Shown: in pieces, positions 36,616-45,434 of the stretch
Layout of the letters: every line of letters starts with the position of its first letter
Numbering within the stretch: the stretch's first letter is position 1
Source of the DNA: Planctomycetaceae bacterium
GTDB taxonomy: Bacteria > Planctomycetota > Phycisphaerae > UBA1845 > UTPLA1
Direction of reading: 5' to 3'
DNA length: 64,000 nt
NCBI GenBank assembly: GCA_011525745.1
Contig: WYBU01000029.1
Coordinates: 58,033-122,032, forward strand
Notes under the pieces: model-generated
The model's database searches: none
The model's input: only the letters and a program-made list of their open reading frames with translations
Told to the model about the DNA's origin: nothing
Position numbers and translations under genes: made by a program

Positions 36616-37919
36616 GATAGGCGGATTTTGCTGCGGTTAGCCTTGACGTACGCGAATAATCGCTCGGCGAGGTTCTCGGGATATTCAAAGAACCTATCAT
36701 CGCATTCGCCGAGTTTGCGATCGCGCTCGTCGTCGTCGTCATAGATCACCTTCTCGATCGCGGCGACGCTGACGGCAGGCAGTCGCAGCGCCGCGATGGC
36801 GGCTTCTGTGATTACTGCCGTCTTGGGGCATCCGACGCGATTCAAGGACTCGACGACGATCGGGGCGTATTGCATCTCGTTGACAAAGAACTGATGGTAA
36901 CCGCCGTTGTTGACCTCGCGATCCAATGCCATCACCGCGAGCACGCTCATTTCTTCGGGCGCAAGCTTGTCGTTACCCTTTCTCGTTGCCTTGCGCTGGA
37001 GGCCGCCCTCAATGGCGAACATCAGTATGTGGTTGTCGTGCTTCCCTTCGAGTGCGAGCAACTCGTCGAGTGACTGTCCGGAGTACCGGATCAGCCCAAA
37101 TCGATCAACCATGATCGGCTCCAATGTTTTCGGTTTCGGGAGGATGACCAACTCCGCCTCGCGCGAGCGAATCCAACCGCTCTTGCCGTCCGGCAGCTCG
37201 ATGAACAGCCAGTCGCCGCGCTGTTCGCGCAGGCGGAACTCCACGCCCTGGTGCAGTTTTTGCTCGAACTGCGGATCGAAACCCTCGCCGTTGCCCTTCC
37301 GCGCCACAACGTCGTCGACGACGATCACGCCCTCGCGCCGGCCGCCGCCGGCCCACGCCTCGACTGCCAGCGATCCGCCCATCGCCAGCCACATCGCCAG
37401 CAGCGGCAGCAGCGCGAATCGCCAGCGAAACCGCCGCGCCCACAGCCGCGCCGCGAGCATCAGCCAGAACAACACGTAGGCCGCCAGCCCCAGAACGAAC
37501 CGCATTCGCGGCGCAGACCCATAATGCCAGAAGAACAGCGCGCGCAACAGTGCCCGTTCGCCCACGGCCGCGATCTGATTGCGCCGCAGCTCGCGCGCCA
37601 CGCGCAGGTTGGCTTCCACGCGTCCATCACCCGGCAGCAGCAACTCGGCGCGGCGATAGTTGACGATCGCGCGACCCAGCCGCCCGGCCTGAAGACACGC
37701 GTTGCCGAGATTGTAGTAAAGCCGCCCGTTCCGCACGCCGGCGTCGACGAGCAGTTGGAAGCGGTCGGCCGCCTCGGCGAACGCTTGCGCCGCCGCCTGC
37801 GGGTTCGATCGCCGCAGCTCCGAGCCGCGATCGAAGGCGCGTTGAGCTTCGAGCAATACTTCGACTTGCTGCTGATGTGAGAGATGGGTCGGCGCGCCCA
37901 TCGCCGGGATGCTGAACAT
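36612..37919 (-). CDS. batE: BatE-type TPR/SH3 membrane protein fused to a DUF4375 domain
   Basis: The protein has 435 residues from ATG 37919. Residues 15-115 carry TPR-like repeats (LYYNLGNACLQAGRLGRAIV). Two membrane helices lie near 140-158 and 168-190, then an SH3-like domain (about 205-256; GDWLFIELPDGKSGWI). That is the layout of BatE. Instead of stopping there, the frame continues into DUF4375 (about 280-435; LDREVNNGGYHQFF). An ATG at 37112 (residue 270) has its own GGAG, so DUF4375 could also be made separately. The true 5' end is uncertain. Signal-peptide-like residues occur in frame upstream (WACVGAWTCAAAL), but no good start precedes them before a REPIN-like repeat. Confidence 0.8.
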   Translation of the reverse strand: MFSIPAMGAPTHLSHQQQVEVLLEAQRAFDRGSELRRSNPQAAAQAFAEAADRFQLLVDAGVRNGRLYYNLGNACLQAGRLGRAIVNYRRAELLLPGDGRVEANLRVARELRRNQIAAVGERALLRALFFWHYGSAPRMRFVLGLAAYVLFWLMLAARLWARRFRWRFALLPLLAMWLAMGGSLAVEAWAGGGRREGVIVVDDVVARKGNGEGFDPQFEQKLHQGVEFRLREQRGDWLFIELPDGKSGWIRSREAELVILPKPKTLEPIMVDRFGLIRYSGQSLDELLALEGKHDNHILMFAIEGGLQRKATRKGNDKLAPEEMSVLAVMALDREVNNGGYHQFFVNEMQYAPIVVESLNRVGCPKTAVITEAAIAALRLPAVSVAAIEKVIYDDDDERDRKLGECDDRFFEYPENLAERLFAYVKANRSKIRLS

Positions 37920-37985
37920 CAGCGCCGCCGCACACGTCCATGCGCCGACGCAAGCCCAGCGCCGCTCTCGCGCGCCGCAAGACGC

Positions 37986-38062
37986 GACATGGCCAATCTC
38001 TCGCGAGGCCCGTCCCGCGAAATGGCAGCGCGTGCATCGCGCGAGGGCTTGGCCATGCCACC
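37986..38062. repeat. REPIN-like inverted pair 4, abutting the 5' end of batE
   Basis: 'acatggccaatctctcgcga' (37987-38006) pairs with 'cgcgagggcttggccatgcc' (38040-38059), with a few mismatches. It lies in the 305-bp batD-batE gap, which also holds a palindrome 'aacgggctgcaagcccgtt' at 38164-38182. Confidence 0.72.
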
Positions 38063-38224
38063 CATGCGGGACTGCGCGACTTGTTTCCGCGCGATGCGCG
38101 GTAGCAGGGGGCGGAAATGTCTGCAAGTGATACGCTGCGTGGTGCGGGCGTACTTCCCGCGCGAACGGGCTGCAAGCCCGTTCCACGCGGTTTCCGCAAG
38201 ATGCGCCGATCCCGACCAGGTCAG

Positions 38225-40138
38225 CTAGAACCGCGCGCGCTCGAGGTCGCTGATGCATGAAGTCACGGCCTCCAACACCCGCGCCGCCGCCGAATCGCCG
38301 CCGGAAAACGCGCCATACTCCATCCGCTCGCATTCGTCCAGCAGTTCGCCCGTCCGATGCCATGCCGCCTCCGGCGCGCCGCAGCGCCGCAGCGCCGCGA
38401 CCGCCTCCGCCGATGTCAGTCCGCCGGCCGGAAGATTGCAGCGGTCGGCGACGTAATGTCGCAGGGCCGCGCCGGCGGCCTGGGCGGTTTGCGCGGGGGA
38501 GTCGCCTTTGGCCGCGCGCAGCGCACGATGCGCGGCGCGGGCCGCCGATCGCCGCCGCGCGTAGCCGACGTCGTTACGCAATCGCTCGCGCCGTCGCTGC
38601 GTCAGCCAGCAGGCCGCGAAGGCAAACGGCGGCAGGGCCAAGCCCAGCGCCGTCGGCCAGCCGGGCGCGAAGTCCTGACTGGTCAGCAGCTCGTCGATGC
38701 CGGTGCAGTTGGCCAAAATGCCGCCCGAGAGTTCCGTCAGTTGGGTCACGGCGCCGGCCCGGCCGCCGGCGGCTTCGACGATCATCGAGTCGGCCATGCG
38801 GGCGGCGGCGCGCACGCGGATGGGAATCGGCTGGCTGCGGACCGTGACGAACTTCTCGGCCAGCGGGTCGAAGTAGGTGAACGGAATCGGCGGAATCTGC
38901 GTCACGCCCTCATGGTCCGGACGGATGCTCTGTGTGAAGCGCTTGTGTTTGCCGGCGACTTCGCCCGCCAGCGGATCGGCGGGCACCTTGAAATCGCGCG
39001 TCAGCTCCGGCAGCTCGTGCAGCGGCGGCGCCTGCAACACTTCGAGCCGGCCCGTACCCGCGACGTTCAGCGACAGCGTAATCGGATCGCCGACGGCGGC
39101 TTCGAGCGGCGCGGCCGAGGCTTCGATCTTGAACTGCCCGACGGCGCCGCGAAAGTCGGGCGGTCGGCCCTCGGCGGGGATCGGCTTGATGCGGATCGGC
39201 GCGGCGTTGACGGCGGCTTCGACCCAGCGCGAGCCGGCGATCTGAAGGCCGCCCATCGAGAAGAAGCTGTTGTCGCGCGACAGTTTGGTCGGATAGCGCA
39301 TCCGCACGCGCACTTGGCCGGGATCGAATTCGCCGGGCTTCTGCGCCCAGGTTTCGGTCGCCAGCTCGTATTGAAAATAGGCGCGTTCCTCCCCCTGGGC
39401 GTCCTTGCGGATCACCTCGCGTCCGATCGGCCGATCGCGCCGGGCCATCATCAGCCGCAACGCGTCGACGAAAACGCCCCATTCGCTGCCCTGAAAGTCG
39501 ACCAGCGACCACATGTCCGCCTCGTCGAGCTGCACCTGCAACTGCCGGTCGAGGTAAGGCTTGATCCAGATTTGAAGCACGACGGTCAGCGACTCGCCGA
39601 CGTACACCGTTTCGCGCGAGCCGGTCACCGCCGCCAGCAAGACGTCCGACGAGTCGGCCGCCGACACGAGGATCACCGTCTGCCGAGTGGCGTAGGTCTT
39701 CCCGTCGGCTTTCACCTTGAACGGGGGGATGTTCAGCCGGCCGGGCGTCTGGGGCGTGACGACCCAGCGATAGCGCAGCGTATTTTTCTGCGAAATCTGA
39801 TTGTTGACAATCATCGTCTGCGACGAACGGAACGGTCCCTGCGGGCCGGTCACACGCGCGCCGTTGAGTTTCGGAAAAACGGGCGGATCGACGTTGTCGC
39901 CGTTTTCGATCGTCAGATCGACCGTCACGGGCGTACCGACGTAGGTCTCGCGCGGCGACACCGTCAGCGCCACCTCGGCGCCGCGCGCCGGCGCTTGTGC
40001 AAAGAGGATGAACGTCACGACGCACAGCAGCGCCGCAGCGTTTCGAATACCAGGCTGCGCCGAAGAACCAGCGACATGCCGGCCTTTCGACGTTTCGATG
40101 TTTCGACTTTTCGACGCTTCGGCGTTTCGGCGTTTCAT
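38225..40138 (-). CDS. batD: BatD family protein
   Basis: The protein has up to 637 residues. After a signal sequence (about 33-53) come beta-rich immunoglobulin-like regions typical of BatD (VALTVSPRETYVGTPVTVDL, then SGRLNIPPF-like strands). A C-terminal membrane helix (near 508-526) and a cytoplasmic helical tail follow. BatD is part of the Bat complex, first linked to aerotolerance in Bacteroides; biochemistry is unresolved. The first 20 codons (MKRRNAEASKSRNIETSKGR) come from a GTCGAAA heptamer repeat, so the native start may be further in. It follows batC closely. Confidence 0.85.
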   Translation of the reverse strand: MKRRNAEASKSRNIETSKGRHVAGSSAQPGIRNAAALLCVVTFILFAQAPARGAEVALTVSPRETYVGTPVTVDLTIENGDNVDPPVFPKLNGARVTGPQGPFRSSQTMIVNNQISQKNTLRYRWVVTPQTPGRLNIPPFKVKADGKTYATRQTVILVSAADSSDVLLAAVTGSRETVYVGESLTVVLQIWIKPYLDRQLQVQLDEADMWSLVDFQGSEWGVFVDALRLMMARRDRPIGREVIRKDAQGEERAYFQYELATETWAQKPGEFDPGQVRVRMRYPTKLSRDNSFFSMGGLQIAGSRWVEAAVNAAPIRIKPIPAEGRPPDFRGAVGQFKIEASAAPLEAAVGDPITLSLNVAGTGRLEVLQAPPLHELPELTRDFKVPADPLAGEVAGKHKRFTQSIRPDHEGVTQIPPIPFTYFDPLAEKFVTVRSQPIPIRVRAAARMADSMIVEAAGGRAGAVTQLTELSGGILANCTGIDELLTSQDFAPGWPTALGLALPPFAFAACWLTQRRRERLRNDVGYARRRSAARAAHRALRAAKGDSPAQTAQAAGAALRHYVADRCNLPAGGLTSAEAVAALRRCGAPEAAWHRTGELLDECERMEYGAFSGGDSAAARVLEAVTSCISDLERARF

Positions 40139-40168
40139 TTCGACTTTCGATTTTCGACTTTCGACTTT
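40084..40168. repeat. GTCGAAA heptamer element at the batC-batD junction
   Basis: On the minus strand the sequence runs 'aaagtcgaaagtcgaaaatc' and then through 'gaaatgaaacgccgaaacgc' into 'gaagcgtcgaaaagtcgaaa'. It starts at the batC stop and ends inside batD, supplying the batD ATG. Confidence 0.85.
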
Positions 40169-41231
40169 ACCAGTCCTTCTTCGCCGGTTCCTTCTTCATC
40201 TGCGCCCGCCGCGCCTGTTCCAGCCGCCGCTGACGCTCCTTGTCGCGAATCAACTGTAGCAGCCGCTCCGCTTCGGCCCGGCTCAGCGACTGCGATTCTT
40301 CCTGGCTTTGCGGCTGCGACGCGGCCGGCTGCGATTGCGGCGGCTGTTGCTGCTCTTGGGCCGACTCTTCATCCGGCGACGGCGATTCCCGCGGCTGACT
40401 GGCCGGCGCCGACGTCGGCTGCGACTGCTGCTCCTCCTCGCTCGGCTGACTGCCGGGCTGCGTGGCTTGCGATTGCTCCGCGTCACTCGGCCGGGAAGTC
40501 GCACCGGACTCGCCGGATTGCTGCGACTGTTGTTCCTGCTGCGATTGCTGTTCCTGGTCCTGCTCCTGTTGTTCGTTGGGTTGCGAGGACGGCGATTGCT
40601 GCATCTGCTTCTGCATTTCCTCGATGAGCTTCAGCAGCCGGTGCGACAATTCAAGATTTGCCCGCGCATCGGCGTCGCCCGGTTCGGCGGCCAGCGCCTC
40701 GCGAAAGTGACCGGCGGCTTCCTTGACGCCGGTCGCGGCCGCTTTCAGCAAATTCGGCGCGGTTGCCGGATCGCCGCTCTGGGCCTGCCGCACGTTGTCC
40801 AGCGCCTCGGCATAGGCGCAGTTCCCGAGGTTGAACTTGCCGCGGGCGCTCAGTGCCGCGTCGCGTGCGCCCAGCGCCTGCGTGAACAGCTCGGCCGCCT
40901 TGCGATAGTCGCCCTTGCGATAGTGGGCCACGCCTTCGTTGTAGGCCAGCTCGGCCGCGTCGGGCTTCAGCTCCGCCGCGGCCCGATACGCCTCGATGGC
41001 GCGATCGTATTCCCCGGCTTTCATCGCCGCCGCGGCTTCGGCCACCCAGTCGTTGAACGATGCTTGGGTTTCGGTGGTCGAACTCCGCGAAGCCGGCGAA
41101 AGCTCCTGTGCGACGGCGGCGCCCGGCCCCAGCACCCACACGAGCAGCGCGGCGCACACACCGCACAGGCCGCGCCGTGGTTTCGTGCCTTTGTTTCGAC
41201 GTTTTGACGTTTCGACGTTTCGACGTTTCAT
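40167..41231 (-). CDS. batC: BatC-type TPR protein
   Basis: The protein has 354 residues from ATG 41231. The first 14 residues (MKRRNVETSKRRNK) are encoded by a heptamer repeat. A signal-type hydrophobic segment follows (about 21-41, ending AAVAQ). TPR repeats cover about 60-165 (AIEAYRAAAELKPDAAELAYNEG and so on; at 66-135 and 136-170). A long Gln/Ser/Glu-rich disordered stretch (about 185-305) and a basic tail close the protein. TPR plus signal plus position between VWA gene batB and batD identifies BatC. Confidence 0.82.
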   Translation of the reverse strand: MKRRNVETSKRRNKGTKPRRGLCGVCAALLVWVLGPGAAVAQELSPASRSSTTETQASFNDWVAEAAAAMKAGEYDRAIEAYRAAAELKPDAAELAYNEGVAHYRKGDYRKAAELFTQALGARDAALSARGKFNLGNCAYAEALDNVRQAQSGDPATAPNLLKAAATGVKEAAGHFREALAAEPGDADARANLELSHRLLKLIEEMQKQMQQSPSSQPNEQQEQDQEQQSQQEQQSQQSGESGATSRPSDAEQSQATQPGSQPSEEEQQSQPTSAPASQPRESPSPDEESAQEQQQPPQSQPAASQPQSQEESQSLSRAEAERLLQLIRDKERQRRLEQARRAQMKKEPAKKDW

Positions 41232-41262
41232 TTCGACTTTCGAGTTTCGACTTTCGACTTTC
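41192..41262. repeat. GTCGAAA heptamer element at the batB-batC junction
   Basis: Directly after the batB stop (TGA at 41263-41261) the minus strand reads 'aagtcgaaagtcgaaactcg', then 'aaagtcgaaatgaaacgtcg', then further GTCGAAAC units to about 41192. The batC ATG lies inside it. Confidence 0.85.
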
Positions 41263-42274
41263 ACCCCGCCCGAACGCGCCGCTCGCTCATCAGTGCTTCG
41301 ACGAACAGCAGCAGCAGCGCCGGCGCGGCGAACCATGCGAACCGCACGTGATATCGTTCCACCTGCCGCTGTTCGAACTCGCGCTGATCGCGCGAGGCGA
41401 TGCGCTCGCGGTATTGTGCCCCCATGTCTACGCGGGCCGTGCCGGCCGGGATCGCCGCGCCGCCGCCGGCCAATGCGATCTCGGCCAGCGCCGCGGGGTT
41501 CATGCGCGACCAGACCTGCTGCCCCTGGTATTCCAGGAACCGTCGTACGCCGTTGACGACGACCGGGATGCGCGCCCCTTCGTTCGAGTCTCCCAGCCCC
41601 ACGAGGTACACGCGAGCGCCGAGTTTGTCGAAAGCCTCCCGCGCCGCCTCGACCGGGTAACTGTCGTGATCCTCCCCGTCGGTGAACACGACAATCGCCT
41701 TGTATCCCTTCACGTCGTCGGTGAACGACTTGCCGGCCGTGCGGATCGCATCGCCGATCAGCGTGCCGCCCTTCGGCGCGCTCTGCACGTCGATTTCGTC
41801 GAGCACCATCCGCACCGCGCCGTAGTCGATGCTCAGCGGGCACTTCAGCGACGTCGTGCCGGCGAACGTGATCAGTCCGATGCGGTCGCCGCCCGCGGCG
41901 TCGAGGATTTCGCGGATGTACTGCTTGGCCCGCTCCAGGCGGTTGGGCGACACGTCCTCGGCCAGCATCGACTTCGACACGTCCAGCGCGATGAATACGT
42001 CGATGCCGCGCTGCCGCACATCCTGATAATAGACGCCCCAGCGCGGATCGATCATCGCCGCCGTCAGCAGAACCAGCCCCGCCAGCACCAGCGAGGACTT
42101 GCCCCACAGCCGCCCCATGCTGGCCTCGGGCGTCAGCGCGCCGAGCAGGTTGGCGGTCGCGAACCGCTGGAGCGCGCGCCGCCGCCGCGCCAGGCCATAA
42201 GCGATCACGCCCACCAGGGCCGCCACGATCCACAGAGCGTGCAGGTAGCCGAGTTGGAAGAATTTCAAGTCCAT
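41261..42274 (-). CDS. batB: BatB-type von Willebrand factor A membrane protein
   Basis: The protein has 337 residues. Two N-terminal helices (about 8-28 and 60-76) and one C-terminal helix (about 312-330) flank a VWA domain in the periplasm. The metal site motif is DVSKS (98-102), with TDGED near 192. The end RIPVVVNGVRRFL is the usual BatB type. It presumably acts with BatA in the envelope. The gene lies between batA and batC on the minus strand. Confidence 0.9.
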   Translation of the reverse strand: MDLKFFQLGYLHALWIVAALVGVIAYGLARRRRALQRFATANLLGALTPEASMGRLWGKSSLVLAGLVLLTAAMIDPRWGVYYQDVRQRGIDVFIALDVSKSMLAEDVSPNRLERAKQYIREILDAAGGDRIGLITFAGTTSLKCPLSIDYGAVRMVLDEIDVQSAPKGGTLIGDAIRTAGKSFTDDVKGYKAIVVFTDGEDHDSYPVEAAREAFDKLGARVYLVGLGDSNEGARIPVVVNGVRRFLEYQGQQVWSRMNPAALAEIALAGGGAAIPAGTARVDMGAQYRERIASRDQREFEQRQVERYHVRFAWFAAPALLLLFVEALMSERRVRAG

Positions 42275-42285
42275 GGGGAAACCAT

Positions 42286-42488
42286 CAGCCGTCAGCCTTA
42301 AGCCCTAATCCGTAAGCTCAATGCAGTTGTCAGTTGCCAGTTGTCGGTTCTCGGCCATACAAGGTCATTCCCGCGCAGGCGGGAATCCATCCTTCCGCGG
42401 CCTCCGCGCCCCTGCGCGAGCCTCTTGTTTCGACGTTTTGACTTTTCGACTGATCGACGTTTCATTTCGACTTTCGACTCTCGACTTA
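42286..42488. repeat. Composite repeat at the batA-batB junction
   Basis: In order: heptamers of 'cgtcagccttaagc' type (42288-42317) and 'cagttgtcagttgccagttg' (42323-42342); REP-like 'cattcccgcgcaggcgggaa' (42366-42385); a 40-bp linker 'cgcggcctccgcgcccctgc'; then a GTCGAAA element (42427-42488). The whole series is repeated at 54433-54577. In the reverse frame it contains ATGAAACGTCGA, like the batC and batD starts, but this small frame leads nowhere. Confidence 0.85.
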
Positions 42489-42495
42489 CTTTCCG

Positions 42496-43602
42496 CTACG
42501 GCGCCTTGCGCAGCACCGTGCTGCCCAGGATCACCTCCAGCGCCACCAGCCCGAACGCGATCGGCAGCAGCGGAGGGATCGTGACGCGTCCCAGCGTCAC
42601 CCATTCGATCGCCATTTCCTTGTATTCCGTGTAGCGCCGCACCTCGGTCTGCGTTTTCTCCAGCCGGTCGATCTCCGCATACACCGACTCGAGCGAATCC
42701 GTGTCGGTCGCGCGGAAGTACTTGCCGCCCGTGGCGTCGGCGATTTTCGTCAGCGTTTCTTCGTCGATGTTCACGCGCGCCTGCGTCAGCACCGTCTCGC
42801 CGGTGAACGGATTGATCGTCGGCATCGGCGCCAGCCCGCGCGTGCCCGCGCCGATCGTGTAGACCCGGATGTCGAACGCCGCCGCCATCTCGGCCGCCTT
42901 CAGCGGCGCGATGTCCCCCGCCGTGTTCTCGCCGTCCGTCAGCAGAATGATGATCTTGCTCTTGATCTTCTGCGCCGGCCGCAGGCCGCGCTGCTGTTCG
43001 ACCGCCCGCAGCCGCTCGACGCCCAGCGCGATCGCGTCGCCGATTGCCGTCGCGCCTTCTTCGCGTGTCGTCGCCACCTCGACCTGCCTCAGCGTTTCGA
43101 CCAGAAACTCATGCCCCAGTGTCAGCGGACACAGACTGTCGGCGTACGTTCCGAAGACGATTAGCCCGACCAGATCATCATGCCGGCCGCGCAGCCGTCC
43201 GCCGCCGCCGAGCACGAAGTCGCGGACGACCTTCTTGACCGCCTCCAGCCGGTTGACGCGCTGGCCGTCGATGCGAAAGTCCATCGCCTGCATGCTGCCC
43301 GATCGGTCGACGACGATCTGAATCGCCACGCCCTCGGTATCGACGCGCGTCTGCTCGTTGCCCTTGCGCGGCCGCGCCAGGCAGACGATCAGCAGGATCA
43401 CCGCCAGCACGCGCAGCAGCGGCAGCCATCGCCGCAGCCGCACCGTCCAGGTGACCGGCGCGTCGCACAGCGGATCGAGGCTGGAGTACAGAACCGCGAC
43501 CGAGCGCGCGCGTCGCGGCCACGGCCGCCATACGAGCAGCGCCAGCGGCAGGTGCAACAGCACCCACGGATGCAGAAAACTCTCTCGCAGCCAGTCGAGC
43601 AT
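42496..43602 (-). CDS. batA: BatA-type von Willebrand factor A membrane protein
   Basis: The protein has 368 residues from ATG 43602. N-terminal helices lie at about 10-26 and 57-75. The VWA domain has DRSGS (99-103) and TDGENT near 218. A final membrane helix (about 340-360) closes it. BatA/BatB VWA pairs sit together in the operon with the BatC TPR protein. The usual moxR-type ATPase and DUF58 genes are not adjacent in this window; manA lies upstream instead. The longer upstream frame is composed of palindromic repeats and is rejected. Confidence 0.9.
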   Translation of the reverse strand: MLDWLRESFLHPWVLLHLPLALLVWRPWPRRARSVAVLYSSLDPLCDAPVTWTVRLRRWLPLLRVLAVILLIVCLARPRKGNEQTRVDTEGVAIQIVVDRSGSMQAMDFRIDGQRVNRLEAVKKVVRDFVLGGGGRLRGRHDDLVGLIVFGTYADSLCPLTLGHEFLVETLRQVEVATTREEGATAIGDAIALGVERLRAVEQQRGLRPAQKIKSKIIILLTDGENTAGDIAPLKAAEMAAAFDIRVYTIGAGTRGLAPMPTINPFTGETVLTQARVNIDEETLTKIADATGGKYFRATDTDSLESVYAEIDRLEKTQTEVRRYTEYKEMAIEWVTLGRVTIPPLLPIAFGLVALEVILGSTVLRKAP

Positions 43603-43626
43603 GTCGCCCCAATCTTCTCGTTTCGC

Positions 43627-43717
43627 GTGGCACGGACATGTGGCACAGCCGCCCTCGGCTGTGGGTCTGGCATAGCCGCCCTCGGCTGTGACGCGTGGCA
43701 CGGGCTTGCAGCCCGTG
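43627..43717. repeat. Palindromic repeat cluster between manA and batA
   Basis: Two copies of 'ggcacagccgccctcggctg' type (43641-43663, 43669-43690) are followed by a perfect hairpin 'cacgggcttgcagcccgtg' (43699-43717). A degenerate copy begins at 43627. A further dispersed repeat lies at 43802-43830. Similar 'cggccgccctcggctgtg' sequence recurs at 45149-45170. Confidence 0.75.
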
Positions 43718-43834
43718 TGAATCCGAGCAACAAGCACAAGCGCCGGGGTCGCCCTCACGTCGTAGCGTGACCGCAGCGCTGGCTTGCGGCTCGGAACAGG
43801 AAACGCTCCATCACGTGCGCGTCTCGTTTCCGCG

Positions 43835-44938
43835 CTAATCCGCCCGATCGCCCCGCACTTCCCTCTGCTCCACGCGCAACGGAACCACGCCCGGCGTCGC
43901 CGGCGGCGCTCGCAACGCCTCCGCCGACGGACGATCGTATCCGGCCAGATCGCTGGCCACGGGAATCGTCACTTCCAGCCACACACACGCCGTCTCGGTC
44001 CGCACGCGGCCGCCCGACAGCGCCGCCGGCAGCACGACCACGTCGCCGCGCGAAAACGGCGTCGCCTCGCCGCCGCGATGCAGAACCGCGCCGCGGCCGT
44101 CGAGCACGATCCAGATCACCAGCTCGGCATACGGAATGTCCTGCTCCATTCTCTCGACGAAGCGCACCTTCTCGATCGCAAACGCATCGCACCGCGCCAG
44201 CCGCGTCACCGTCGTGAACAACCCGCCGACGTGGCTGCGGGCCGTGTGCCGCGGGTCCGGCTCGTTCCACTCCATCACTTCGAGGCACTCCGCGACATGC
44301 ATCCCCGCGTCCGCCGCGGGCCGCACGCGCTCCCAATCGTAAAGTCGATACGTCACGTCCGAAGGCGTCTGCACCTCCGCCACGACCAATCCGCCGCCCA
44401 GCGCGTGCAACGTGCCGGCCGGGCAATAGACGCACTGATCGGCCTTCGTCGGCGCGGCGTTCAGCAGATCGACCACGGCGCGGGTCGGTCCGGCCGCGGC
44501 AAGCTGTTCGCGCGTCACGCCGGGGCGCGTCCCGCGATAGATCACCGCGTTCGGCTCGGCCTCGATGACGTACCACGCCTCGTGCTTGAGGTCGCGCGAC
44601 GTGCCGCGCTGTGCGCAGGTCCGCGGCCCGGGATGCACTTGAATGCTCAGCGGCTGCCGCGCGTCGAGGAACTTGATCAGCAACGGAAAGCGCCCGTCGG
44701 CCAGCGACGCCCGACCGGTCAGGTCGGCCCCCCAGGCGGCGACCATCTGCGACAGCGTCCGCCCGCGCGACGGTCCGGCCGCGACGACGCTCTGCCCCGA
44801 TTCCAGATCGGCCACTTCCCAGGACTCGCCAATCGCCTCGCCCGGCGGCAGGCGCTTGTCGAGCAGCCGCTCCAGCGCGCGGCCGCCCCAGATTTTGGGC
44901 TTGAAGATCGGCTCGAATTTCAGCGGGTGCACCGGCAT
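43835..44938 (-). CDS. manA: Mannose-6-phosphate isomerase, class I
   Basis: The protein has 367 residues. It interconverts fructose 6-phosphate and mannose 6-phosphate, feeding GDP-mannose and related sugars. Family marks are FKPKIWGG near 12-19, QVHPG near 99-103, KHEAWYVIEA near 118-127, and PAGTLHALGGGLVVAEVQ near 172-189. The Gln, His, Glu and His in these segments bind zinc. No Shine-Dalgarno sequence is obvious. It is 232 bp upstream of batA with repeats between them, so common transcription is uncertain. Confidence 0.93.
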   Translation of the reverse strand: MPVHPLKFEPIFKPKIWGGRALERLLDKRLPPGEAIGESWEVADLESGQSVVAAGPSRGRTLSQMVAAWGADLTGRASLADGRFPLLIKFLDARQPLSIQVHPGPRTCAQRGTSRDLKHEAWYVIEAEPNAVIYRGTRPGVTREQLAAAGPTRAVVDLLNAAPTKADQCVYCPAGTLHALGGGLVVAEVQTPSDVTYRLYDWERVRPAADAGMHVAECLEVMEWNEPDPRHTARSHVGGLFTTVTRLARCDAFAIEKVRFVERMEQDIPYAELVIWIVLDGRGAVLHRGGEATPFSRGDVVVLPAALSGGRVRTETACVWLEVTIPVASDLAGYDRPSAEALRAPPATPGVVPLRVEQREVRGDRAD

Positions 44939-45434
44939 CGTGACAGGATTCTATGAACGCCGAGGGGGCAAGAGAAGGATGAACCGGGCGGGCGTCTTGG
45001 CACGCCTGAACTGAATCGCGACGGGAGCGATTCTTAACCGAACCGCGACCGCGAGGCAGCGCCGGGGGGACGCTCCGACTCGGATCATCGCGTGCGGACC
45101 GCCCGCGGGTCTTCCGCCGCCGAATAAACAGGGAGCAGGTTGAAATGGGGCACGGCCGCCCTCGGCTGTGAAACGGCAAACGCTTACTGACGTGCGCGTC
45201 TCGTTGCCCGCCTGACACGGGCTTGCACCGCGTACACGCTCACACCGCGCTTCAGCGTTGTCCGCCGCTCCCTCGCGGTCGCGGTTCGGAACAGATCGCG
45301 TGGCACGGGCTTGCAGCCCGTGTACGCCGCACGGCCATTGCCGCGTTTCTCGCCGCTCCCTCACGGTCGCGGTTCGGATCCGATGGGCGCCGCTCCCTCA
45401 CGGTCGCGGTTCGGAACAGATGGGCGCCGCTCCC
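44939..45434. repeat. Repeat-dense spacer between manA and ribF
   Basis: This 496-bp gap contains no gene. It has a 32-bp-type repeat at 45034-45064, 'cggccgccctcggctgtg' at 45153-45170, the 'gacgtgcgcgtctcgtt' repeat near 45177-45205, an inverted 'cggtcgcggttcgg' copy at 45262-45294, and a perfect palindrome at 45304-45322. A 37-bp tandem array begins at 45351, with units at 45351, 45388 and 45425, and runs into ribF. Confidence 0.8.

Noticed and set aside
40167..42233. An apparent 688-residue protein joining BatC to sequence upstream
   Set aside because: The upstream part is a shadow frame of batB. The true batC starts at ATG 41231 inside the heptamer repeat.
43603..43758. N-terminal extension of BatA beyond ATG 43602
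   Set aside because: The extra 52 codons are translated palindromic repeats (IHTGCKPVPR, TAEGG), not protein-like sequence.
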